From NCBI RefSeq assembly GCF_004563925.1, contig NZ_SPNJ01000005.1, forward strand, positions 124,001 through 188,000: a stretch of DNA of 64,000 nt, in the 5' to 3' direction. A model generated the notes under the pieces. That model searched no databases and was not told the DNA's origin. It saw nothing but the letters and a program-made list of their open reading frames with translations. Shown here in pieces: positions 17,715 to 25,204 of this stretch (position 1 is its first letter; every line of letters begins with the position of its first letter). A program made the position numbers and the translations under genes. Source of the DNA: Herbaspirillum sp. 3R11. GTDB lineage: Bacteria > Pseudomonadota > Gammaproteobacteria > Burkholderiales > Burkholderiaceae_D.

Positions 17715-18164
17715 ATGTCTCTGGACATGAATCTTGAGATTGAAGGTGGCTCACCAGATTGGGCAGCCTTAGAAAAGGCGGCAAAAGCCGCTGGAGTCGT
17801 GGAATTGACCAATTCATTTCCGCATCCAGAAAGAAAATCGGGGGTGACTAACTTTTATAAAACGGAAGAACAATTTGATGGCTGGTTCTTGAAGTCGAGA
17901 ACTTCTTTCCGTTTGCACAAAAAGGCAAGTCTTGGAAACATCTCTGCAGAAGGAGTGCATGGCTGCGATTTCAAAGTGCAATATGTAATTGTCTTTCGCC
18001 CGCCGAATAGCGGATATGACGAATTCGTAGAGGAAATCCGGATTTTCTTAAGTATCTTAGCGGACCTGTCTTCAATGCAATTCGTACTCTCATTTCAATA
18101 TGAGGGTGTCTATGCAACTCACAATGCGACTGGCTTCAGCTTCCATTGGGACAAACCAAAATAG
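17715..18164 (+). CDS. Hypothetical protein
   Basis: A 149-residue soluble protein starting MSLDMNLEIEGG. No family recognised. A helix rich in Ala/Lys (WAALEKAAKAAG) is followed by a mixed alpha/beta pattern ending in FQYEGVYATHNATGFSFHW. The ATG at 17715 is preferred over an upstream in-frame ATG at 17679 because the 12 extra residues look like untranslated leader. It has island repeats on both sides. Its general look is that of polymorphic-toxin immunity proteins, but this is weak inference. Confidence 0.6.
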   Translation: MSLDMNLEIEGGSPDWAALEKAAKAAGVVELTNSFPHPERKSGVTNFYKTEEQFDGWFLKSRTSFRLHKKASLGNISAEGVHGCDFKVQYVIVFRPPNSGYDEFVEEIRIFLSILADLSSMQFVLSFQYEGVYATHNATGFSFHWDKPK

Positions 18165-18183
18165 ACGTAATACGCGAGATGTT

Positions 18184-18206
18184 CGCAACCGGCCAGGAAC
18201 AGTCTA
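18184..18206 (+). repeat. Island repeat copy B
   Basis: CGCAACCGGCCAGGAACAGT lies 19 bp after the preceding stop codon, in the same orientation as the other copies. Confidence 0.75.
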
Positions 18207-18233
18207 ACTTTATCCTTCAAATTGAGATTTGCG

Positions 18234-18443
18234 ATGCAGAATATCTGCGGTATATGTCAACGAAAATTGAATCAGAGCGATGACCCTTTATCAGCTGATT
18301 GTGGTGGTGACTGCTGGGGATGTATTGGTGAAGTTGAGGCTGAAGCGGGGGATGCTATTGCGTTGGCGAAGGTAAGGCGAGAATTTTTTCTTGGCCTCCG
18401 ACCTGGGTGGGAAGAATTGAAGACTCAAAAAAAACGCTCTTGA
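18234..18443 (+). CDS. Small Cys-rich protein
   Basis: A 69-residue protein with CGICQ at its N-terminus and CGGDCWGC about 20 residues later, a pattern compatible with a zinc-binding knuckle. The C-terminal half is helical and basic. ATG at 18234 is preferred to an in-frame TTG at 18222. No assigned family. Island repeats lie before and just after it. Confidence 0.55.
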   Translation: MQNICGICQRKLNQSDDPLSADCGGDCWGCIGEVEAEAGDAIALAKVRREFFLGLRPGWEELKTQKKRS

Positions 18444-18450
18444 TGATGCC

Positions 18451-18470
18451 CGCAATCGGCCAAGAGCGAC
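18451..18470 (+). repeat. Island repeat copy C
   Basis: CGCAATCGGCCAAGAGCGAC begins seven bases after the preceding stop codon. Confidence 0.75.
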
Positions 18471-18508
18471 TATAAAGATTTTTTTTGTAAATTTATGAGA
18501 TAAGTACT

Positions 18509-18847
18509 ATGCCTATCATCTTCGGCCCCAATAACTCACGCTATTCGTATACAGGCAGTCCGTGTCCTCACACTGACCTTGCTTTTGAGTCGAGTGCAGA
18601 AACACTTGGCGAAGCACTTAAGGCGTACGAAGATCACTTCGATGTATCTGTCGTGCCATGCGCAACTCCGATTGACCCGAGCGATACGGACGTGAAATAT
18701 TTTGTCTTTACGAACAACAAAACATCAGCTTCAACGTACGTAGACATTCATGTTTTTCGCGGAGACCACGAAATCTGTCCCAAACAGAATCTTGACTTCG
18801 AACTTCTCAGTAGTGACATGATTGAACTGGGAGAACTTTTCTGTTGA
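18509..18847 (+). CDS. Hypothetical protein
   Basis: A 112-residue soluble protein with no recognised family. It is acidic, with beta-rich segments (DVKYFVFTNN, TYVDIHVFRGDHEI). It is the last small gene of the island and is followed by a degenerate repeat and a bidirectional terminator. Confidence 0.55.
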   Translation: MPIIFGPNNSRYSYTGSPCPHTDLAFESSAETLGEALKAYEDHFDVSVVPCATPIDPSDTDVKYFVFTNNKTSASTYVDIHVFRGDHEICPKQNLDFELLSSDMIELGELFC

Positions 18848-18922
18848 CGAACAAGAGCGAACTGCCTAAATCTCGATTGAGATTGGCAGAAAAAAACGTT
18901 ACAAGTACCTTGCAGGAAAGTC

Positions 18923-18944
18923 CGCAATCGGCGGCAGAAGCAGC
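18923..18944 (+). repeat. Island repeat copy D (degenerate)
   Basis: CGCAATCGGCGGCAGAAGCAGC keeps the GCAATCGGC block and the AGCAG of the other copies with changes between them. Confidence 0.55.
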
Positions 18945-18991
18945 AATCCAATGGTCGATCGTCCAGCACTGAAAATATCCGGCAAGCCAAA

Positions 18992-19026
18992 AATAACAAA
19001 GCCTGCATCCGCAGGCTTTGTTATTT
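18992..19026. terminator. Bidirectional terminator between small-gene island and DUF2076 gene
   Basis: A long stem (AACAAAGCCTGC with GCAGGCTTTGTT, loop ATCC) flanked by A-rich and T-rich tails serves both the plus-strand small genes and the minus-strand DUF2076 gene ending at 19069. Confidence 0.85.
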
Positions 19027-19068
19027 GTAGTCATCAATCCAAAATATTCAACTGCCCAAGCAGCGTGC

Positions 19069-19800
19069 TTACGCCATGGAGTCGTCGTAGCCACCGCTGT
19101 CGCTACTGTCGGCAAGGTCAATGTTGCTCAGATCGGCAAGGTCATTGCCGGACGCCGCTTCACTGCTGCTGTCGTCGCGGGCTTGAGCATGTCCCTTGTC
19201 GGCGTTGTCGCCGTAGTAGTTGTTGACGGTGGTGTTCTCGACTTTTTCCACCGGAGCGCTCAATCCGTTCTGATGCGCCGATCCTGAGCCGCTGCCGTTA
19301 TTCATCATATGTTCGATTCCCTGGTACAGGAAAGCGCCACCCGCCACGCCGGCGGCGGTGGCTGCGACGGTTCCCAGCATGCTGCCCATGCCGCCGCCAA
19401 AAAATCCCGGGGAGGGCGCCGGAGCCGTTTGGTATTGCGGAGCTGCCTGTGCAGGCACCGGCGCAGGCGCGTAGGCCGGCGCATAAGCAGGGGGCGGATC
19501 GGAACGCACGGACGCCGCAGGCGCATTGCCCCAGGCATTGTTGTTGAGAAAGCTGGGGGCGGGGGATGCGCCTGATTGCAAGGCCTGTACCTGACTTTGC
19601 AATGATGCAATCTGCGCCTTGGACGTGACGAGCGCCTGATCCATCAATAGCGCTCGTTGCACCAGCAAGTAGGCCGCATCCGGCTGCTGCGCGACGGCGG
19701 CGGCAATCATTGCATCAGCTTGCGCATCTTTGCCGACGCCGCGGACCTGCGTCAGTTGATTGAGAAAATCTTGTAGAATTTGTGTTTCCTGAGGACTCAT
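19069..19800 (-). CDS. DUF2076 domain protein
   Basis: A 243-residue DUF2076 protein. The N-terminal 85 residues form the conserved helical part (starting MSPQETQILQDFLNQL) ending in a coiled-coil-like ALVTSKAQIASLQSQ. A Pro/Ala-rich linker follows, then a Gly-rich hydrophobic stretch (GFFGGGMGSMLGTVAATAAG) that may enter the membrane. The C-terminus is acidic (NIDLADSSDSGGYDDS). The start at 19800 has GGGAG upstream and matches the family N-terminus. The function is unknown. Confidence 0.85.
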   Translation of the reverse strand: MSPQETQILQDFLNQLTQVRGVGKDAQADAMIAAAVAQQPDAAYLLVQRALLMDQALVTSKAQIASLQSQVQALQSGASPAPSFLNNNAWGNAPAASVRSDPPPAYAPAYAPAPVPAQAAPQYQTAPAPSPGFFGGGMGSMLGTVAATAAGVAGGAFLYQGIEHMMNNGSGSGSAHQNGLSAPVEKVENTTVNNYYGDNADKGHAQARDDSSSEAASGNDLADLSNIDLADSSDSGGYDDSMA

Positions 19801-19963
19801 GATGCTTTGCTCCCGGCCTGTGTAATACGCAACATTGAACATGACATAAACGTGACGATATGCGGCATCGTCGTTAGGTGACCCGCGTCCTGATTATGCG
19901 CTTGATATCGTCCCGCGTTTGTGTCCGCAATTGCAAAGTTCGAAACAGCTTGTAACTTGATTT

Positions 19964-19984
19964 CAGCAATCGGCCAGAACGGCG
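19964..19984 (+). repeat. Island repeat copy E
   Basis: CAGCAATCGGCCAGAACGGC is upstream of the DUF2076 gene and outside the small-gene run, so the element is not confined to the island. Confidence 0.65.
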
Positions 19985-20006
19985 CGCATTGCAAACTGCA
20001 AACAAG

Positions 20007-20033
20007 AAAAGCCCGCTATTGCGGGCTTATTTC
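20007..20033 (-). terminator. Terminator of the MarR gene at 20076
   Basis: AAGCCCGC/GCGGGCTT stem with TATT-type loop; read on the minus strand it is followed by TTTTCTTG, 43 bp after the MarR stop. Confidence 0.75.
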
Positions 20034-20075
20034 CTCCGAAAATTCCAACTGCCGGATCTGGTGCCAACCCTGCAG

Positions 20076-20531
20076 TCATTCCTTATCGAGAAGTTTTTGA
20101 AACAGCGACACCAGGCTGGACTGTTGCTCGCCTAAAGGTGCAAAGAACTTCCGATCAACCGCCTCCACGATAACGACCGCCTTCTGCGCGAGATCGCGTC
20201 CGGCGCGGGATACCGAGATTACCTTGGCCCTGGTGTCGGTAGGATGGGCTTCTCTCTCGAACAGGCCATTTGCGAGAAGCGCCCTGACTACCTGAGAAGT
20301 CGTCATCGGATCGCTGCCGGTAAGCTGCGACAGCCGCATCTGCGTAAGCGGCTCTTCGGAACCGAACCATGTTGCGACGGCCAGCATGACGAATTGCGTA
20401 TGCGTCAGACCCAGCGATTGTAATGCGGCGCGCTGCTCACGCTGCCACGTGTTGGATATGCGCCAGAGCAAGAATCCCGGACTGTCAGACGGTCCTTTAT
20501 GGCTGGTCGGAAGTGGCTTGGGCTTTGACAT
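20076..20531 (-). CDS. MarR-family transcriptional regulator
   Basis: A 151-residue winged-helix regulator. The recognition segment MRLSQLTGSDPMTTSQVVRA (about residues 63-82) and the wing REAHPTDTRAKVISVSRAG are clear. It lies 39 bp downstream of the SRPBCC gene on the same strand, so both probably share the promoter at 21018-21046, whose tandem palindromes would be a natural operator. Confidence 0.9.
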   Translation of the reverse strand: MSKPKPLPTSHKGPSDSPGFLLWRISNTWQREQRAALQSLGLTHTQFVMLAVATWFGSEEPLTQMRLSQLTGSDPMTTSQVVRALLANGLFEREAHPTDTRAKVISVSRAGRDLAQKAVVIVEAVDRKFFAPLGEQQSSLVSLFQKLLDKE

Positions 20532-20570
20532 TCATTCCTCAATGCTGTTGGATGCAAGGTGCATGATGGT

Positions 20571-21002
20571 TCATCCGTTTCCCCGCGCTTCCGCTTGCTG
20601 CGCAAGTGCACGCAAGACGTCGGGAAAATCGGCGGAAACGCCCGCGCAAATTTCTTCGGCGCCTTCACCCGTGACGTCGATTGCGTAGGTAATTTGATGC
20701 GTTCCGTCTGACAGCGGACGGACCTCATGTTTCACGCGCACGATAACATCGCCGAGCGTGGTTTCGTCAGTGAACGAATTGGGTTCGCTGACTTCGACCA
20801 GTTGCGACTGGATGATGTCCTGATCAGGCAGGACCATCGTCATCCAGGCGCCCTCGGCGAAGGGACCGTCAATGACGCAAGAGTGCACGCCTGCATTCCA
20901 ACTCTTCCAGTCGGGAACGGCCTTGAAGAACTCCCAGACAGTCGCGGCGGATGCTGTGGTGGCGTGATGATATGACGCAGTGGCGTGTGTAGTGTCAAAC
21001 AT
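20571..21002 (-). CDS. SRPBCC-family (START-like) protein
   Basis: A 143-residue single-domain SRPBCC protein, the helix-grip fold used by polyketide cyclases and lipid- or ligand-binding proteins. The ASYHHATTASAATVWEFFKA start and the DWKSWNAGVHSC motif are typical. ATG at 21002 is chosen because GGAG sits seven bases upstream; an ATG at 21014 is also in frame. It shares a transcript with the MarR gene and is divergent from a DMT exporter. Confidence 0.85.
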   Translation of the reverse strand: MFDTTHATASYHHATTASAATVWEFFKAVPDWKSWNAGVHSCVIDGPFAEGAWMTMVLPDQDIIQSQLVEVSEPNSFTDETTLGDVIVRVKHEVRPLSDGTHQITYAIDVTGEGAEEICAGVSADFPDVLRALAQQAEARGNG

Positions 21003-21017
21003 GGCGAACTCCATTTA

Positions 21018-21046
21018 ATAAGTTTGCTTATGATAAGTGCGCTTAT
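21018..21046. promoter_or_regulatory. Two tandem 14-bp palindromes (operator)
   Basis: ATAAGTTTGCTTAT (21018-21031) and ATAAGTGCGCTTAT (21033-21046) share ATAAG-N4-CTTAT and are spaced 15 bp apart start to start. They lie just upstream of the SRPBCC start and before the divergent DMT gene, as expected for cooperative binding by the co-transcribed MarR protein. Confidence 0.8.
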
Positions 21047-21153
21047 TTAAATGGTCAATTACTTTTTCTGCTTCGTTCCGGGTCCCGTGCCGTATTTCAG
21101 GCGAGAGAAGTACAATGAATTTCCGTTTCATTGCACGCCACACAGGAATTGAC

Positions 21154-22197
21154 ATGCCATCTTCTTCGATGTCCAGCGGGATCAAAGCGGCGCTGATGGC
21201 CGCTTTTCTATTTGGATCTGCGACTCCGCTTGCCAAGTTGATCCTGGCCAACACATCTCCCTGGTTGTTGGCCGGTTTGTTCTATCTGGGTTCCGGTATC
21301 GGCCTTGCTGTCTACCGGAAAATGACGGGTGCAGCAAAAGTGAATCTGCCTCGCGAGGAGCGGCTTTGGTTTGCCGGTGCCATCATTTCCGGCGGCGTCG
21401 TCGCGCCTGTCTTGCTGATGACCGGCTTGACCTCAATGTCCGCGTCGGGGGCGTCTTTGTTGTTGAATGCGGAGGGCGTATTTACTGCGCTTCTTGCCTG
21501 GTTCGTGTTCAAGGAAAACGTTGACCGGCGCATCGCCCTCGGCATGCTGGTCATCGTCTCCGGGGCAATCATTCTCAGCTGGCCCGGCACCGCGGACTTG
21601 TCAGCGCTGTGGCCTTCATTGGCAATTCTTGCGGCGTGTCTGGCCTGGGCCGTGGACAACAACCTGACGCGCAAGGTGTCTCTCAACGATGCGTCATGGG
21701 TGGCGTCAGTGAAGGGACTGTTCTCCGGTTGCACGAATCTGCTGCTTGCGTTGCTGATGGGCGCCAGCTTGCCTTCAGCAGCAGTCGTGATCGGGGCGAT
21801 GACTCTCGGATTTCTGGCGTATGGGGTGAGTCTTGCTCTGTTCGTCGTGGCGCTGCGCCATCTTGGGACTGCCCGCACCGGCGCCTATTTCTCTATTGCG
21901 CCTTTTTTTGGCGCGCTGCTGGCGCTGATGTTGGGTGAGCCCGTGACGGCGCCGCTGATAGTCGCGGGGCTATTGATGGCGTTCGGTATCTGGCTGCATC
22001 TCTCGGAGAAGCATGAGCATGCGCATATTCATATTGAAACTGAACATGAGCATGAACACGTACATGATGAGCATCATGAGCATGCGCATGATCCTGCGGT
22101 GTTGGCGGGCGTACCGCATCGGCACAGGCATCGGCATTCCAGGATCGAGCACACGCATGCGCACTTTCCCGATTCGCATCATCAGCATACGCATTGA
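21154..22197 (+). CDS. DMT/EamA-family transporter with His-rich C-terminal tail
   Basis: A 347-residue drug/metabolite transporter with about ten helices in two EamA repeats (first repeat includes MAAFLFGSATPLAKLIL). After the last helix a cytoplasmic tail of about 65 residues is dominated by His with Glu/Asp (blocks HEHAHIH, HEHEHVHDEHHEHAH, HRHRHRH, and a final HHQHTH). Such tails bind Zn, Ni or Co in metal transporters. ATG at 21154 has AGGA upstream; ATG at 21115 is an alternative. The MarR operator pair upstream may control it. Confidence 0.88.
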   Translation: MPSSSMSSGIKAALMAAFLFGSATPLAKLILANTSPWLLAGLFYLGSGIGLAVYRKMTGAAKVNLPREERLWFAGAIISGGVVAPVLLMTGLTSMSASGASLLLNAEGVFTALLAWFVFKENVDRRIALGMLVIVSGAIILSWPGTADLSALWPSLAILAACLAWAVDNNLTRKVSLNDASWVASVKGLFSGCTNLLLALLMGASLPSAAVVIGAMTLGFLAYGVSLALFVVALRHLGTARTGAYFSIAPFFGALLALMLGEPVTAPLIVAGLLMAFGIWLHLSEKHEHAHIHIETEHEHEHVHDEHHEHAHDPAVLAGVPHRHRHRHSRIEHTHAHFPDSHHQHTH

Positions 22198-22207
22198 ACC
22201 TGAACGC

Positions 22208-22228
22208 CCGCAATTGGCGGCGGCAACA
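22208..22228 (+). repeat. Degenerate island repeat copy F
   Basis: CCGCAATTGGCGGCGGCAACA keeps CGCAAT-GGC and resembles copy D (18923). It lies between the DMT stop and the terminator. Confidence 0.35.
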
Positions 22229-22242
22229 GATATTCACACCAA

Positions 22243-22271
22243 AGAAAAAGGAGCCGCACGGCTCCTTTTTT
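22243..22271. terminator. Bidirectional terminator between DMT and MetQ genes
   Basis: GGAGCC/GGCTCC stem with GCAC-type loop, flanked by an A-rich left side and T-run right side. It serves the plus-strand DMT gene and the minus-strand MetQ-like gene. Confidence 0.85.
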
Positions 22272-22291
22272 CGTACTGAGATCGTTCAATC

Positions 22292-23083
22292 TCACCAGGC
22301 CGGAATCACCGTGCCGTTGAATTTCTTGATGATGAATTGCTTGATCTGCTCCGATTCGAAGATCTTGATGAAGCGCGCAATGCGCGGGTCGTCCTTGCGG
22401 TCGGCGCGGGCGGCCCAGATGATGGCCCATTGCGAGGTCTTGTCTTCCAGCAGCAGCGCGTCTTTCGGATTGAGGCCGGCCAGCACGCCCTTGTTGAGCG
22501 TGATGACGCCGGCGTCGATGTCGACCAGCACGCGCGGCAATTGCACTTCGTCGAGCAGCACGATGTTGAGCTTCTTCGGATTTTCCGCGATGTCGGCGAC
22601 GCCGGCGTTGGTGTTGGCATCTGTCTTCAGCTTGATCAGCCCGGCCTTTTGCAGCAGGAACAGGGCGCGTGCTTCATTGGCCGGATCGTTCGGGATGCCG
22701 ATCTTGGCGCCTTGCGGGAAGGCCGCCAGCGACTTGTGCTTGGCGGAGTAGATGCCTGCCGGGGCGACGTAGGTCGGCTTGATCGAGACGATCTTGTAGC
22801 CGCGCGATTCATTCTGTTTCTGCATGTACGGCACGTGCTGGAAGTTGTTCAGGTCGATGTCGCCGGCCTGGGTCGCTTCGTTGATCTGGGTCGGTTCGGT
22901 GAACTCGATCACCTTGACCGGAAAACCTTGCGCATTGGCGATCTTGGCGGCTTCCTGCAGGAAGTCGCTGAACGGGCCGGGCGAGGCGCCCACGCGCAAG
23001 GGCGCATCGGCGGCGAAGACGTTGGCGCTGAAGGCCAGTGCGGCGGTGAAAAGGATTTTCTTGGTCAGGCTGGTTGGGAACAC
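22292..23083 (-). CDS. MetQ/NlpA-family ABC substrate-binding protein
   Basis: A 263-residue periplasmic binding protein of the NlpA family, whose characterised members bind methionine. Diagnostic blocks are RVGASPGPFSDFLQEAA, TQAGDIDLNNFQHVPYMQ and AKIGIPNDPANEARALFLLQ. The signal peptide ends AFSANVFA-ADAP with no lipobox Cys, so it is soluble periplasmic rather than a lipoprotein. The GTG at 23083 gives the expected signal peptide; a longer ORF reaches 23155. No MetN or MetI partner is adjacent, so it may feed transporters encoded elsewhere. Confidence 0.88.
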   Translation of the reverse strand: MFPTSLTKKILFTAALAFSANVFAADAPLRVGASPGPFSDFLQEAAKIANAQGFPVKVIEFTEPTQINEATQAGDIDLNNFQHVPYMQKQNESRGYKIVSIKPTYVAPAGIYSAKHKSLAAFPQGAKIGIPNDPANEARALFLLQKAGLIKLKTDANTNAGVADIAENPKKLNIVLLDEVQLPRVLVDIDAGVITLNKGVLAGLNPKDALLLEDKTSQWAIIWAARADRKDDPRIARFIKIFESEQIKQFIIKKFNGTVIPAW

Positions 23084-23201
23084 GGCGTGCTTTCTGGTCG
23101 GTAGGAGAGTCGGCGGAAAGTGTAGCAATCGCCTCTGCAATTGCGAACGACGCATTTCTCACGACGATATGCGGTTTTCTTCTTAGCTCTGTACAGGTCG
23201 G

Positions 23202-24392
23202 TCAGGGTGTCGCATGCACGAAACCGCCTTTGATGAAGCGCACCGGCTCCGCGTCCATCGCTGCGATCAGCCCGTCGAGACCGCTGGATTTGTTGGATTT
23301 GCCTGCCTCCATTTCGGTCGGCGCGCGGCACAGAATGTCGGACTCGGACCAAGCGCCGTTGCTGTCGGCCGGCAGCTTGCGTGCACGCAGCCAGCCGTCG
23401 CGGTCGGTCAGCAATTGCGTGCCGGCGAGCTGGTCGCTGTCGATGCCGGTGATGATGGACAGTGCTTGCCAGGCGTCCTTTGAGCGGCTCAGACAATCGA
23501 TGGCAGGCGCGCCCGCTTGCGGCGCCGGCAGCTTCAGCGCACCGTCGGCGAGGATCACGCTGCGCAGGCGCGGATCGTCGAGCGGTAGCGCTGCAGGTTG
23601 TCGCGCCGAAGCCAAGATTACGCGCACACGTTGTCCGTTTGAATGGATCGCCTGCTTGTTGCAATCGCCGGCACCGGTCGGCAGCGCGACCGGCTGGTCC
23701 CAGGAACCGATGGCGCGGATGCTGGCGCCGGCGGCATTGGCTTTCATGAAATCGATCAATGCCCAGACGTCGTTGTCGGTGAGCTGGCGTGTGAAGCCCG
23801 GCATGGTCGCGGCGCCGTGGCGGTCGCGTGCGCCGTAGGCGATCTTCCAGAACAGCTCGCCGTCGGCGCGGCGCCACAGCAAGCCGCTGGCAAGATTGGG
23901 CGGCGACACCGGCAAGGACAGCGCCAGCGGCGTGTCGCCCTTGCCGTCAATGGCGTGGCAACTGGCGCAGCGTTGTTCGTACACTTGCCGGCCATGGACG
24001 ATGGCGGCGGCGCTGAAACCGGTGGGGGAGGTATGGAAGCTGGTCGGCTCGGCCGGCGCCACCAGCAGATGGCGATCGGGCCACGGCGTGAAGAAAACGA
24101 TGGCGACCGTCGCCAGCAGCATGACCACGCGGCCGCGTCGCCACGCCAGTGCGATCACCAACGCCAACAACGCCACAGCGGAGAAACCGAGCGCGCTCAG
24201 CAGTTGCCGTGCAATGCTGCGATCAATCAGCAGAACGTCGCCGCTGAGGCGTTCGGCGAACGGCCAGGCCGGCTGCCCGTGGCTGGTTTGCGCCAGTCCG
24301 AGCGCCGCCAGCGCGTGCAGGAAGCCGTCTTGCAATACCTGGATCGCACCGAGCAGCAGATTGATCCAGTCGGACAAGGACAGCAGGTTCAC
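23202..24392 (-). CDS. Membrane-anchored c-type cytochrome with unknown C-terminal domain
   Basis: A 396-residue protein with hydrophobic helices at about residues 66-84 and 88-104, then a periplasmic cytochrome c domain with a CASCH haem-attachment motif at 142-146 and a probable axial Met in ATMPGF near residue 195. The last 180 residues form a second domain I cannot assign. Its start overlaps the stop of an ABC ATPase gene by four bases, so it belongs to that transporter operon, which is unusual. It might pass electrons to or from whatever the imported substrate is converted into. Confidence 0.82.
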   Translation of the reverse strand: MNLLSLSDWINLLLGAIQVLQDGFLHALAALGLAQTSHGQPAWPFAERLSGDVLLIDRSIARQLLSALGFSAVALLALVIALAWRRGRVVMLLATVAIVFFTPWPDRHLLVAPAEPTSFHTSPTGFSAAAIVHGRQVYEQRCASCHAIDGKGDTPLALSLPVSPPNLASGLLWRRADGELFWKIAYGARDRHGAATMPGFTRQLTDNDVWALIDFMKANAAGASIRAIGSWDQPVALPTGAGDCNKQAIHSNGQRVRVILASARQPAALPLDDPRLRSVILADGALKLPAPQAGAPAIDCLSRSKDAWQALSIITGIDSDQLAGTQLLTDRDGWLRARKLPADSNGAWSESDILCRAPTEMEAGKSNKSSGLDGLIAAMDAEPVRFIKGGFVHATP

Positions 24393-25204
24393 CAGCTGGC
24401 ATCCAGTCCCAGGTGGCGCAGCGCTTCGTGGCGCAACTCGGCCAGCCGCGCGTCGCCGCGGTGGCGCGGATAGGGCAGGTCGACCTTGATCTCGGCACGG
24501 ATGCGCGCCGGACGGTCGCTGAAGATGATGACGCGATTGGCCAGGAACAGCGCTTCTTCGACATCATGCGTAACCAGCAGCGCAGAGAAACCATTGCGCT
24601 GCCACAGCGACACCAGCTCGCTCTGCATTTGCAAGCGCGTGAGCGAGTCGAGCTTGCCCAGCGGCTCGTCCAGCACCAGCAACTGCGGATCGTTGACCAG
24701 CGCGCGCGCCAGCGCCACACGTTGCGCCATACCGCCCGACAGCTGATGCGGGAAGGCGTCGGCGAATTCGGTCAGGCCGACCAGTGCAAGGGCGTCGTCG
24801 ACGCGGTGGCGTTGTTCCTTGAGCAGGCCGCGCGCCTGCAAGCCGAGCGCGACGTTGTCCCACACCTTGCGCCACGGGTACAGCGTGGGATCCTGGAACA
24901 CCACGATGCGCGAGGGATCGGGACGCGTGATCTTTACGCCATCCTGCGTGACCTGGCCGGTGGTGGCCGGCTCCAGTCCCGCGACCAGGCGCAGCAAGGT
25001 GGACTTGCCGCAGCCGCTCGGGCCGAGCAGGGCGACGAACTCGCCGGGCGCAACAGTCAGTGAAATATCGTCGAGCACCTGCAGCACGCCGTTGGGCAAC
25101 TTGAACCAGTGGCTGACATGCTGGATATCGATGTGCGCACCGGTTTTTGCCGGTGCTGTTGTTTGTGCTTGTTGAACTTGTTGCTCGATGGTTGCGTTTA
25201 CCAT
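24389..25204 (-). CDS. ABC transporter ATP-binding protein, NitT/TauT type
   Basis: A 271-residue ABC ATPase. Walker A is GPSGCGKSTLLRL, the signature is LSGGMAQRVALARAL, and Walker B is LLVLDEPLGKLD followed by the switch His in LLVTHDVEEALFLANRVIIF. The subfamily pattern fits SsuB/TauB importers. Start at 25204 has AGGA seven bases upstream and overlaps the permease stop by seven bases. Partner of the permease at 25198 and the binding protein at 26263. Confidence 0.93.
   Translation of the reverse strand: MVNATIEQQVQQAQTTAPAKTGAHIDIQHVSHWFKLPNGVLQVLDDISLTVAPGEFVALLGPSGCGKSTLLRLVAGLEPATTGQVTQDGVKITRPDPSRIVVFQDPTLYPWRKVWDNVALGLQARGLLKEQRHRVDDALALVGLTEFADAFPHQLSGGMAQRVALARALVNDPQLLVLDEPLGKLDSLTRLQMQSELVSLWQRNGFSALLVTHDVEEALFLANRVIIFSDRPARIRAEIKVDLPYPRHRGDARLAELRHEALRHLGLDASW

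Noticed and set aside
16938-19984. Integron attC array
   Set aside because: Small co-oriented genes and repeats fit the idea, but no integrase is present and attC core sites (RYYYAAC/GTTRRRY pairs) are not evident.
21970-22194. Met/Arg-rich minus-strand ORF opposite the His tail
   Set aside because: It is the complement of CAT/CAC-rich codons for His; no ribosome site or family.
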